Assembly (NCBI GenBank): GCA_029779845.1
Contig: JAKOZT010000021.1
Location: 1 to 44,580 of the forward strand
Source of the DNA: Pseudomonadota bacterium
GTDB taxonomy: Bacteria; Pseudomonadota; Gammaproteobacteria; Burkholderiales; Burkholderiaceae_C
Length of the DNA: 44,580 bases
Reading direction: 5' to 3'
The position numbers and the translations under genes were made by a program. Position 1 is the stretch's first letter; each line of letters begins with the position of its first letter. The notes below the pieces were generated by a model that saw only the letters and a program-made list of their open reading frames with translations, did no database searches and was not told the DNA's origin. Shown one piece after another: positions 1-7,336 of this stretch.

Positions 1-960
1 GTTGCTGTCTTCCATATACACCGCCACTTTCAACCCTCTCCCGTCATCCTCATCCGCAAACACCGCAGGATTGGGCACGCGCTCGACAAAGCTCAAGCCC
101 GGTGCATGCTCGCGGACCAGATCGCGCAGCCACGCTATCGACAACTCCGGTGCATTCAGGCACAGCAGCGCACGGCCGCCGGGCGCCAACAGGTCGGGCA
201 GGCGGCGCAGCAGGCGCGCGTAGTCCTTGGTGGCGACGAAGCTGCCCTTCTGGTGGCTAGGCGGGTCGGCAATGATCAAGTCATACGGGCCGCCGCGCGT
301 GAGCTTGCCCCATGAGCTGAACAGGTCGTGAGCCAGAAAGCTGGCGCCGCCGGTCAAGCCGTTGAGCGCGTGGTTCTGCTGCCCGGTGGCAAGGGCGCCA
401 CGCGCCATGTCGAGGTTGGTGACGTGCGCTGCGCCGCCTTGCAGCGCCGCGACGGAGAAGGCGCAGGTGTAGGCGAACAGGTTGAGCACCTTCGCGCCGC
501 GCCCTTCCCTCTGGCGGAAACCCGCCGCGAACTCGCGCACCCAGCGGCGGCCTTCGGCCATGTCGAGGAACAGGCCGTGGTTCTGGCCGCGCAGCATGTG
601 CACCAGAAAGCGCGCGGGGCCTTCGGTAACGATGTGCGGGTCGGGCACGCTGCCGGCCATGAGAAGCGTGTCGCTGCGCGCTTGCGGGCGCGCGGCTTGC
701 CCACGTTGTTGAAAGACCCAGTTGAGTGATTGCGCCTGATCGCGCGGCGCGATCTGTTGCCAGCGGGCTTGCAGCGCGGCGCCGACGTTGGCGAGTTGTT
801 CGTCGGTGGTGGTGGCGAAGCTGGTGAGGACGAAGACTGGCGGGTAGACGTCGAGCGTCCATTGCTCGCAGCCGGCATACAGGCCGCCACGGCCGTGGAA
901 GATGCGGCAGGTGTCTACCGGCAGGGGCATGGTGGCGATGGCGTTGAGCAGGGCTTGCAT
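1..960 (-). CDS. Class I SAM-dependent methyltransferase (RlmI/RlmK-like), 3' end cut by window edge
   Basis: The frame is open from an ATG at 960 down to base 1, giving 320 residues with no stop, so only the extreme C-terminus is missing. It shows a Rossmann methyltransferase core: motif I NLFAYTCAFSVAAL (about residue 160), then an acidic strand end TNLDMARGAL, and motif IV DLIIADPPSHQKG (about 227-239). The DPPS motif and the GQNHGLFLDMAEGR segment before the core are typical of the family related to 23S rRNA cytosine-C5 or guanine-N7 methyltransferases RlmI and RlmK. No PUA domain is visible at the N-terminus, so an exact rRNA position cannot be assigned. The gene is separated from lpd by 320 bases and by the lpd terminator, so it is transcribed on its own. 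Family confident, substrate unknown. Confidence 0.85.
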   Translation of the reverse strand, partial: MQALLNAIATMPLPVDTCRIFHGRGGLYAGCEQWTLDVYPPVFVLTSFATTTDEQLANVGAALQARWQQIAPRDQAQSLNWVFQQRGQAARPQARSDTLLMAGSVPDPHIVTEGPARFLVHMLRGQNHGLFLDMAEGRRWVREFAAGFRQREGRGAKVLNLFAYTCAFSVAALQGGAAHVTNLDMARGALATGQQNHALNGLTGGASFLAHDLFSSWGKLTRGGPYDLIIADPPSHQKGSFVATKDYARLLRRLPDLLAPGGRALLCLNAPELSIAWLRDLVREHAPGLSFVERVPNPAVFADEDDGRGLKVAVYMEDSN

Positions 961-1206
961 GGTGATGTTTCAAGCGTTTTTGGCCTCTGGCCCTTTCTGG
1001 GAAAGCGCAAGCAGCTATTGTTTTAGGAATTCTCTCAAATTGCGGCGTGGATCTGGGTATGCCGTCAGGCCCTCACCCAGAGGGAGAGGGAGAAAGAGGT
1101 TGGCAGCATGCAAACCACCATCACGCGTTTCTTGCAGGGGCTGCCGTGACTGCGACAGGGCGCGTCGCCCCCACTGACGGCTGATCGCAGCCAAGCCCGC
1201 TACTAC
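961..1206. other. Intergenic region upstream of the methyltransferase, with repeats
   Basis: No credible gene is visible. The region must hold the promoter of the leftward methyltransferase. It contains a palindromic repeat-like stretch at 971-1022 and a short purine-rich inverted motif at about 1071-1095 (CCCTCACCCAGAGGGAGAGG). The latter resembles the dispersed CCCTC/GAGGG repeats common between proteobacterial genes. The rest shows no further structure that I can name. Confidence 0.5.
971..1022 (-). repeat. Dispersed intergenic repeat resembling a Comamonadaceae family
   Basis: Read on the minus strand, the stretch carries AATAGCTGCTTGCGCTTTCC followed by GGGCCAGAGGCCAAAAACG and CTTG. This matches from memory a repeat seen many times in Comamonadaceae intergenic regions (AGCTGCT-GCGCTT ... 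AGAGGCCAAA-GCTTG). It lies 11 bases before the methyltransferase start, so it probably forms part of its 5' leader. The copy number in this genome cannot be judged from one window. Confidence 0.45.
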
Positions 1207-1254
1207 AAAAAAATGCATGCAAAAGCCGCGCAGCCCAGGCGGGGCGTGCGCGGC
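1207..1254 (-). terminator. Rho-independent terminator of the PDH operon
   Basis: On the minus strand, an 8-bp stem (GCCGCGCA at 1247-1254, TGCGCGGC at 1225-1232) is followed by TTTT and then, after CATGCA, a run of seven T (1207-1213). It lies 27 bases after the lpd stop codon and fits as the end of the aceE-aceF-lpd transcript. Confidence 0.85.
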
Positions 1255-1280
1255 CAGCTCTCATTACAAGAGCGGTTGGC

Positions 1281-3068
1281 TTATCGCTTCTGCGGCGGCA
1301 AATCGGTGCAGCTGCCGTGCGCCACCTCGGCGGCCATGCCGATGCTCTCGCCCAGCGTGGGGTGCGGGTGGATGGTCTTGCCGATGTCGACCTCATCAGC
1401 GCCCATCTCGATGGCCAGGGCCACCTCGCCGATCATGTCGCCGGCATGCGTGCCGACAATGCCGCCGCCCAGGATGCGGCCATGGCCGTGTGCTTCCGGG
1501 CTGTCATCGAACAGCAGCTTGGTGAAGCCCTCGTCGCGGCCGTTGGCGATCGCCCGGCCCGAGGCCGTCCACGGGAACAGGCCCTTCTTCACCTTGATGC
1601 CCTTGGCCTTGGCCTCGTCCTCGGTCAGGCCGACCCAGGCCACCTCGGGGTCGGTGTAGGCCACGCTGGGAATGACGCGGGCGTCGAACTGGGCCTTGGT
1701 GTCACCCGCTGCCACCTCCGCCGCCACATGGGCCTCGTGCACCGCCTTGTGCGCCAGCATGGGCTGGCCGACCACGTCACCGATGGCGAAGATGTGCGGC
1801 ACGTTGGTGCGCATCTGCACGTCCACCGGGATGAAGCCGCGCTCGCCGACGATCACGCCGGCTTTCTCGGCCGCGATCTTCTTGCCGTTGGGCGTGCGGC
1901 CGACGGCTTGCAGCACGAGGTCGTAGAGGCCTTCGCTCTTGGCGCCGTCCAGGCCCTCGAACATCACGCGGATGCCGTCCTTCGTGGCTTCGGCGCCGAC
2001 CGTCTTGGTCTTGAGCATCAGCTTGTCGAAGCGGTGCGCGTTCATCTTCTGCCACACCTTGACGAGGTCGCGGTCCGCGCCCTGCATCAGGCCGTCGAGC
2101 ATCTCGACGACGTCGAGCTTCGCGCCCAGCGTCGAATACACCGTGCCCATCTCCAGGCCGATGATGCCGCCGCCGATCACCAGCATCTTCTTCGGGCGCT
2201 GGCGCAGTTCGAGCGCGCCGGTGGAGGTGACGATGCGCGGGTCGTCCTTGGGCAGGAAGGGCAGCTTCACCGCCTCGGAGCCGGCGGCGATGATGGCCTG
2301 CTTGAACCTGATGGTCTGGGTGCTGCCGTCTTTCGTGAGCGCCACCTTGAGGTGGAACGGGTCGGCGAACTCGCCGCTGCCCTGCACCACCGTGACCTTG
2401 CGCATCTTGGCCATCGCGGCCAGGCCGCCGGTCAGCTTGGTAATGACCTTTTCCTTGTGCGCCTTGAGCTTGCCGAGGTCGACCACGGGCTCGGCGAAGC
2501 TCACGCCCAGCGCCTCGAAGTGCTTGACCTCGTCCATCACCGCGGCGACGTGCAGCAGCGCCTTGGACGGGATGCAGCCGACGTTCAGGCACACGCCGCC
2601 CAGCGTCGGGTAGCGCTCGACCAGCACGGTCTTCAGGCCGAGGTCGGCGGCGCGGAAGGCGGCGGAGTAGCCGCCCGGGCCGGCGCCGAGCACCAGCATG
2701 TCGCATTCGAGGTCGGCCCCGCCGGTGTGGGTGGCGGCGGCAGGCGCAACGTTCTCCGTTCGCCCTGAGCTTGTCGAAGGGCCGGCGGCCGAGGCATCCG
2801 TTCGCGCTGAGCCTGTCGAAGCGCTTGCGCCCGCCGCCTCCAGCGTCAGCACCACCGTCCCTTCGCTGACCTTGTCGCCCAGCGCCACGCGCAGCTCCTT
2901 CACCACGCCCGCATGCGAGGAAGGAATCTCCATCGAGGCCTTGTCGCTCTCGACGGTGATGAGCGACTGCTCGGCCTTGATCGTGTCGCCCGGCTTGACG
3001 AGCAGTTCGATGATCGCGACGTCCTTGAAGTCGCCGATGTCGGGAACCTTGATGTCGATGAGTGCCAT
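1281..3068 (-). CDS. lpdA: Dihydrolipoyl dehydrogenase (E3 of pyruvate dehydrogenase) with N-terminal lipoyl domain
   Basis: 595 residues. This FAD enzyme reoxidises dihydrolipoamide on E2 and passes electrons to NAD+. Residues 1-80 are a biotinyl/lipoyl domain with the lipoylated lysine K43 in ESDKAS. A linker follows at about 81-120. The flavoprotein then shows the FAD loop LGAGPGGYSAA, the redox pair CLNVGC (GGVCLNVGCIPSK), the NAD loop VIGGGIIGLEMG and the C-terminal catalytic HPHPTLGE. An E3 carrying its own lipoyl domain is the form usual in Burkholderiales (PdhL type). The gene starts 10 bases after the aceF stop and is last in the operon. The linker is partly encoded by two copies of a palindromic repeat (2756-2823). 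Its first 80 residues are almost the same as those of the neighbouring E2, which suggests a shared origin. Confidence 0.97.
   Translation of the reverse strand: MALIDIKVPDIGDFKDVAIIELLVKPGDTIKAEQSLITVESDKASMEIPSSHAGVVKELRVALGDKVSEGTVVLTLEAAGASASTGSARTDASAAGPSTSSGRTENVAPAAATHTGGADLECDMLVLGAGPGGYSAAFRAADLGLKTVLVERYPTLGGVCLNVGCIPSKALLHVAAVMDEVKHFEALGVSFAEPVVDLGKLKAHKEKVITKLTGGLAAMAKMRKVTVVQGSGEFADPFHLKVALTKDGSTQTIRFKQAIIAAGSEAVKLPFLPKDDPRIVTSTGALELRQRPKKMLVIGGGIIGLEMGTVYSTLGAKLDVVEMLDGLMQGADRDLVKVWQKMNAHRFDKLMLKTKTVGAEATKDGIRVMFEGLDGAKSEGLYDLVLQAVGRTPNGKKIAAEKAGVIVGERGFIPVDVQMRTNVPHIFAIGDVVGQPMLAHKAVHEAHVAAEVAAGDTKAQFDARVIPSVAYTDPEVAWVGLTEDEAKAKGIKVKKGLFPWTASGRAIANGRDEGFTKLLFDDSPEAHGHGRILGGGIVGTHAGDMIGEVALAIEMGADEVDIGKTIHPHPTLGESIGMAAEVAHGSCTDLPPQKR
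2756..2823 (-). repeat. Two copies of a TTCGACA...GGGCGAACGG repeat inside lpd
   Basis: Copy A is at 2756-2781 and copy B at 2798-2823. On the coding strand they read CCCTTCGACAAGCTCAGGGC followed by GAACGG, and TTCGACAGGCTCAGCGCGAA followed by CGG. They are in frame and encode the linker segments STGSARTD and PSTSSGRTE. The same element occurs in aceF. Confidence 0.85.
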
Positions 3069-3078
3069 CGTGTTCCCC

Positions 3079-4443
3079 TTACAGCAGCACCCGGCGGAAG
3101 TCCGCCAGGATGGATGCGAAGTAGGCGTTGAAGCGCGCCGCCGCCGCGCCGTCGATGACGCGGTGGTCCCAGCTCAGCGACAGCGGCAGGATCAGGCGCG
3201 GAACGAACTGCTTGCCGTCCCAGCGCGGCTCGGTGCTGCTCTTGCACACGCCGAGGATCGAAACCTCCGGCGCGTTGATGATCGGCGTGAAGTAGCGCCC
3301 GCCGATGCCGCCCAGCGAGCTGATCGAGAAGCAGCCGCCGCTCATCTCGGCCGGCGAGAGCTTGCCTTCGCGCGCCTTGGCGGCCAGCTCGCTCATCTCC
3401 TTGCTGATCGCGAGGATGCCCTTCTTGTCGGCGTCCTTGATCACCGGCACGACCAGCCCGTTGGGCGTGTCGGCCGCGAAGCCGATGTGGAAGTACTGCT
3501 TGAGCACCAGCTGCTCGCCGTCCAGCGAGGCGTTGAACTCGGGGAACTTCTTCAGCGCCGCGACCGAGGCCTTGATCAGGAAGGCGAGCATCGTGACCTT
3601 GACGCCGCTCTTCTCGTTCTCCTTGTTGAGCTGGACGCGGAAGGCTTCCAGCTCGGTGATGTCGGCGTCGTCGTGGTTGGTGACGTGCGGGATCACCACC
3701 CAGTTGCGGTGCAGGTTGGCGCCGCTGATCTTCTTGATGCGCGAGAGATCCTTGCGCTCGATCGGGCCGAACTTCGTGAAGTCGACCTGCGGCCAGGGCA
3801 GCAGGCCGGGGAAGGCGCCGCCGGCCGCCGCGCCCGCGCCGCCCTTGCCCTTCTGGGCCTGGGTCTGCAGCGCGCCGCTCATCACGCCCTTGACGAAGCC
3901 CTGCACGTCGTCCTGCGTGATGCGGCCCTTGGGGCCGGAGCCCTTGACCTCCTCCAGCGGCACACCGAGTTCGCGCGCCAGCTTGCGGATCGACGGCGAG
4001 GCATGCGGCAGCGCCCCCGTGGGCGCACTCGGCTCGTGCGCCGGCAGCGCGGCGGTGGGGGAAGGCTTGCCCGCCGCTTGCGCCGGAGCGGGAGCCGGCA
4101 CCGTTCGCCCTGAGCTTGTCGAAGGGCCAGGCGTGGCACTCGAAGGGGCTTCGACAGGCCTGTCCTGAGCCTTGTCGAAGGGCTCAGCCCGAACGGATGG
4201 CGCACCGGCCGCCTCCAGCAGCAGCACCAGCGAGCCCTCGTTGACCTTGTCGCCCACGCCGACCTTCAGCTCCTTCACCACGCCGGCATGCGACGACGGG
4301 ATCTCCATCGAGGCCTTGTCGCTCTCCACCGTGATCAGCGACTGCTCGGCCTTCACCGTGTCGCCCGGCTTGACCAGCACCTCGATGACCGCCACGTCCT
4401 TGAAGTCGCCGATGTCGGGGACTTTCACTTCCACCACTGCCAT
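3079..4443 (-). CDS. aceF: Dihydrolipoyllysine-residue acetyltransferase (E2 of pyruvate dehydrogenase)
   Basis: 454 residues; the structural core of the PDH complex, which transfers the acetyl group from lipoamide to CoA. The order is: one lipoyl domain (1-80, lysine K43 in ESDKAS); a Pro/Ala/Ser-rich linker (about 81-145); a peripheral subunit-binding domain (PSIRKLARELGVPLEEV ... GRITQDDVQ, about 147-185); and a C-terminal acyltransferase domain with the active-site motif DHRVIDGAAAARF near the end. E. coli E2 has three lipoyl domains; one is common in this order. It lies 18 bases after aceE and 10 bases before lpd. The linker contains repeat-encoded segments (SVRAEPFDKAQDRPVEA and GPSTSSGRT). 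Confidence 0.97.
   Translation of the reverse strand: MAVVEVKVPDIGDFKDVAVIEVLVKPGDTVKAEQSLITVESDKASMEIPSSHAGVVKELKVGVGDKVNEGSLVLLLEAAGAPSVRAEPFDKAQDRPVEAPSSATPGPSTSSGRTVPAPAPAQAAGKPSPTAALPAHEPSAPTGALPHASPSIRKLARELGVPLEEVKGSGPKGRITQDDVQGFVKGVMSGALQTQAQKGKGGAGAAAGGAFPGLLPWPQVDFTKFGPIERKDLSRIKKISGANLHRNWVVIPHVTNHDDADITELEAFRVQLNKENEKSGVKVTMLAFLIKASVAALKKFPEFNASLDGEQLVLKQYFHIGFAADTPNGLVVPVIKDADKKGILAISKEMSELAAKAREGKLSPAEMSGGCFSISSLGGIGGRYFTPIINAPEVSILGVCKSSTEPRWDGKQFVPRLILPLSLSWDHRVIDGAAAARFNAYFASILADFRRVLL
4101..4197 (-). repeat. Palindromic repeat copies inside the aceF linker
   Basis: A simple copy at 4101-4126 is the same as copy A in lpd. A composite copy at 4149-4197 has facing TTCGACA arms (CTTCGACAGGCCTGTCCTGA then GCCTTGTCGAAGG) followed by GCTCAGCCCGAACGG. 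Both are translated in frame within the inter-domain linker. Confidence 0.85.
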
Positions 4444-4461
4444 GTCTCGTCTCCGTCGTTC

Positions 4462-7167
4462 TTATGCGTACAGCGGATTGATCTTGTCCGCGTTGATGCC
4501 GTACTTCTTGATCGCCTCGGCCACCTTGGCGGCCGGCACCGTGCCCTCGTCGGCCAGCGCCTTCAGCGCGGCGACGACGACGTAGTGGCGGTTGATCTCG
4601 AAATGTTCGCGCAGCTTGCTGCGGAAGTCGCTGCGGCCGAAGCCGTCGGTGCCCAGCACGCGGTAGGCGCGGCCCTTGGGGATGAAGGCGCGGATCTGCT
4701 CGGCGTAGGCCCTCATGTAGTCGGTCGAGGCCACCACCGGGCCGGCGTGCGGCTCGAGCTGCTGCGTGACGAAGGGCACGCGCGCCTTCTCGGTCGGGTG
4801 CAGCAGGTTCCAGCGCTCGCAGTCCTGGCCTTCGCGCGCCAGCTCGTTGAAGCTCGGGCAGCTCCACACGTTGGCGGCCACGCCCCAGTCCTTCTCGAGC
4901 AGTTCCTTCGCGGCCATGCTCTCGCGCAGGATGGTGCCGCTGCCCAGCAGGTTGACGCGCGGCGTCTTCTTTTTGCCTTCCTCGAGCAGGTACATGCCCT
5001 TGATGATCTGCTCCTCGGTGCCGGGCTTCAGGCCGGGCATCGGGTAGTTCTCGTTGAGCAGGGTGATGTAGTAGAAGACGTTGTCCTGCTTCTCGACCAT
5101 GCGCTTCAGGCCGTGGTGCAGGATCACGCCGACCTCGTGCGCGAAGCTCGGGTCGTAGCACACGCAGTTCGGGATCGTGCCGGCGAGGATGTGGCTGTGG
5201 CCATCCTCGTGCTGCAGGCCCTCGCCGTTGAGCGTGGTGCGGCCGCTGGTGCCGCCGAGCAGGAAGCCGCGCGCCTGCATGTCGCCGGCCGCCCAGGCCA
5301 GGTCGCCGATGCGCTGGAAGCCGAACATCGAGTAGTAGACGTAGAACGGCACCATGATGCGGTTGTTCGTCGAGTACGAGGTCGCCGCGGCGATCCAGCT
5401 CGACATGCCGCCCGCCTCGTTGATGCCTTCCTGCAGGATCTGCCCGGCCTTGTCCTCGCGGTAGTACATCACCTGGTCCTTGTCGACCGGTGTGTACTGC
5501 TGGCCCGCCGGGTTGTAGATGCCGATCTGGCGGAACAGGCCTTCCATGCCGAAGGTGCGCGCCTCGTCGACGAGGATGGGCACGACGCGCGGGCCCAGCG
5601 CCTGGTCGCGCAGCAGCTGCGTCAGGAAGCGCACGTAGGCCGGCGTGGTGCTGATCTCGCGGCCTTCGGCGGTGGGCTCCAGCACGGCCTTGAAGGTCTC
5701 CAGCGCCGGCACGGTGAACTGCTCCCCGGCCTTGGTGCGGCGGTGCGGCAGATAGCCGCCCAGCTTCTCGCGGCGCTCGTGCAGGTAGCGCATCTCCGGC
5801 GTGTCGTCGGCCGGCTTGTAGAACGGGATGTCGCCGAGCTGCTCGTCGGGAATGGGCACGTTGAAGCGGTCGCGGAAGGCGCGCACGTCCTCGTCGATCA
5901 GCTTCTTGGTCTGGTGCGCGGTGTTCTTGCCCTCGCCGCTCTTGCCCATGCCGAAGCCCTTGACGGTCTTGATCAGCAGCACCGTCGGCTGGCCCTGGTG
6001 GCTGTTGGCGCGGTGGAAGGCCGCGTAGACCTTCTGCGGATCGTGGCCGCCGCGCTGCAGGCGCCAGATGTCCTCGTCGCTCATCTTGGCGACCATCTCG
6101 AGCAGCTTGGGATGGCGGCCGAAGAAGTTCTTGCGCACGAAGGCACCGTCGTTGGCCTTCATCGCCTGGTAGTCGCCGTCGACCACGTCCATCATCACCT
6201 TGCGCAGGATGCCGTCCTTGTCGCGCGCGAGCAGCGGATCCCAGTAGCTGCCCCACAGCAGCTTGATGACGTTCCAGCCCGAGCCGCGGAACTCGCTCTC
6301 CAGCTCCTGGATGATCTTGCCGTTGCCGCGCACCGGGCCGTCCAGGCGCTGCAGGTTGCAGTTGATGACGAAGATCAGGTTGTCGAGCTTCTCGCGCGCC
6401 GCCAGGCCGATCGCGCCCAGGCTCTCGGGCTCGTCCATCTCGCCGTCGCCGCAGAACACCCAGACCTTGCGGTTGGCGGTGTCGGCGATGCCGCGCGCGT
6501 GCAGGTACTTCAGGAAGCGCGCCTGGTAGATCGCCATCAGCGGGCCCAGGCCCATCGAGACGGTCGGGAACTGCCAGAACTCGGGCATCAGCTTGGGGTG
6601 CGGGTAGCTGGAGATGCCCTTGCCGTCGACCTCCTGGCGGAAGTTCAGCAGCTGCTCCTCGCTGATGCGGCCTTCCATGTAGGCGCGCGCGTAGACGCCC
6701 GGCGCGCTGTGGCCCTGGATGTAGAGCAGGTCGCCGCCGTGGCCCTCGCTCTCGGCATGCCAGAAGTGGTTGAAGCCGGTGCCGAACATCGTCGCCAGCG
6801 AGGCGAAGCTGGAGATGTGGCCGCCGAGATCCCCGCCGTCGGCCGGGTGCAGGCGGTTCGCCTTGACCACCATCGCCATCGCGTTCCAGCGCATGTAGGT
6901 GCGCAGCCGCTCCTCGATCTCGATGTTGCCGGGTGTGCGCTCTTCCTGGTCGGGCGGGATGGTGTTGACGTAGGCGGTGTTGGCCGAGAACGGCAGCTCG
7001 ATGCCGGCCTGGCGCGCGTGGTCGATCAGCTGCTCGAGCAGAAAGTGGGCGCGCTCGCCGCCTTCGGCGCCGATGACGGCCGAAAGCGCATCGAGCCACT
7101 CGCGGGTCTCCTGGCTGTCGGCATCGTTGGCGGCCGCGCCTAGGAAGGATTCGGGCACTGCGGACAT
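4462..7167 (-). CDS. aceE: Pyruvate dehydrogenase E1 component, homodimeric type
   Basis: 901 residues from the ATG at 7167, which is preceded by AGGAG; a longer in-frame extension upstream has no family similarity and is not used. This thiamine-diphosphate enzyme decarboxylates pyruvate and acetylates lipoyl-E2. Recognisable are the N-terminal GHISSFASLATMFGTGFNHF segment, the ThDP motif GDGEMDEPESLG ending in NCNLQRLDGPV (about 235-270), and the later transketolase region with GRTTLNGEGLQHEDGHSH. The length fits the family (887-900). It is first gene of the operon with aceF and lpd, and its promoter faces the two-component genes across a 169-bp gap. A possible -35/-10 on the minus strand is TTGGAA, 17 bases, CACACT. 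Confidence 0.97.
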   Translation of the reverse strand: MSAVPESFLGAAANDADSQETREWLDALSAVIGAEGGERAHFLLEQLIDHARQAGIELPFSANTAYVNTIPPDQEERTPGNIEIEERLRTYMRWNAMAMVVKANRLHPADGGDLGGHISSFASLATMFGTGFNHFWHAESEGHGGDLLYIQGHSAPGVYARAYMEGRISEEQLLNFRQEVDGKGISSYPHPKLMPEFWQFPTVSMGLGPLMAIYQARFLKYLHARGIADTANRKVWVFCGDGEMDEPESLGAIGLAAREKLDNLIFVINCNLQRLDGPVRGNGKIIQELESEFRGSGWNVIKLLWGSYWDPLLARDKDGILRKVMMDVVDGDYQAMKANDGAFVRKNFFGRHPKLLEMVAKMSDEDIWRLQRGGHDPQKVYAAFHRANSHQGQPTVLLIKTVKGFGMGKSGEGKNTAHQTKKLIDEDVRAFRDRFNVPIPDEQLGDIPFYKPADDTPEMRYLHERREKLGGYLPHRRTKAGEQFTVPALETFKAVLEPTAEGREISTTPAYVRFLTQLLRDQALGPRVVPILVDEARTFGMEGLFRQIGIYNPAGQQYTPVDKDQVMYYREDKAGQILQEGINEAGGMSSWIAAATSYSTNNRIMVPFYVYYSMFGFQRIGDLAWAAGDMQARGFLLGGTSGRTTLNGEGLQHEDGHSHILAGTIPNCVCYDPSFAHEVGVILHHGLKRMVEKQDNVFYYITLLNENYPMPGLKPGTEEQIIKGMYLLEEGKKKTPRVNLLGSGTILRESMAAKELLEKDWGVAANVWSCPSFNELAREGQDCERWNLLHPTEKARVPFVTQQLEPHAGPVVASTDYMRAYAEQIRAFIPKGRAYRVLGTDGFGRSDFRSKLREHFEINRHYVVVAALKALADEGTVPAAKVAEAIKKYGINADKINPLYA

Positions 7168-7336
7168 GCTTGTCTCCTGATGGTGTTTTTGACGACGGGC
7201 GCGAGTGTGGCACAAGCGCTGCCATTTTCCAAATCGCAGGAATACGTACCACGATGCGGAATTAACAAACCGCCTGCTCCGCCGCCGCGGCCGATGCGAG
7301 AGCGTGGCGCGGAAAGCGCCCGCCGATAATCCGCAG
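7168..7336. promoter_or_regulatory. Divergent promoter region between aceE and the sensor kinase
   Basis: 169 bases hold both promoters. For aceE a weak TTGGAA-N17-CACACT pair is seen on the minus strand. For the kinase a GATAAT at 7325-7330 lies only 6 bases before the chosen ATG. No clear symmetric operator was found. Confidence 0.45.

Noticed and set aside
281..973. Minus-strand frames with ATG starts at 973 and 890 over the methyltransferase.
   Set aside because: They are Arg/His/Pro-rich and lack motifs; the frame from 960 encodes the methyltransferase and runs off the window edge.
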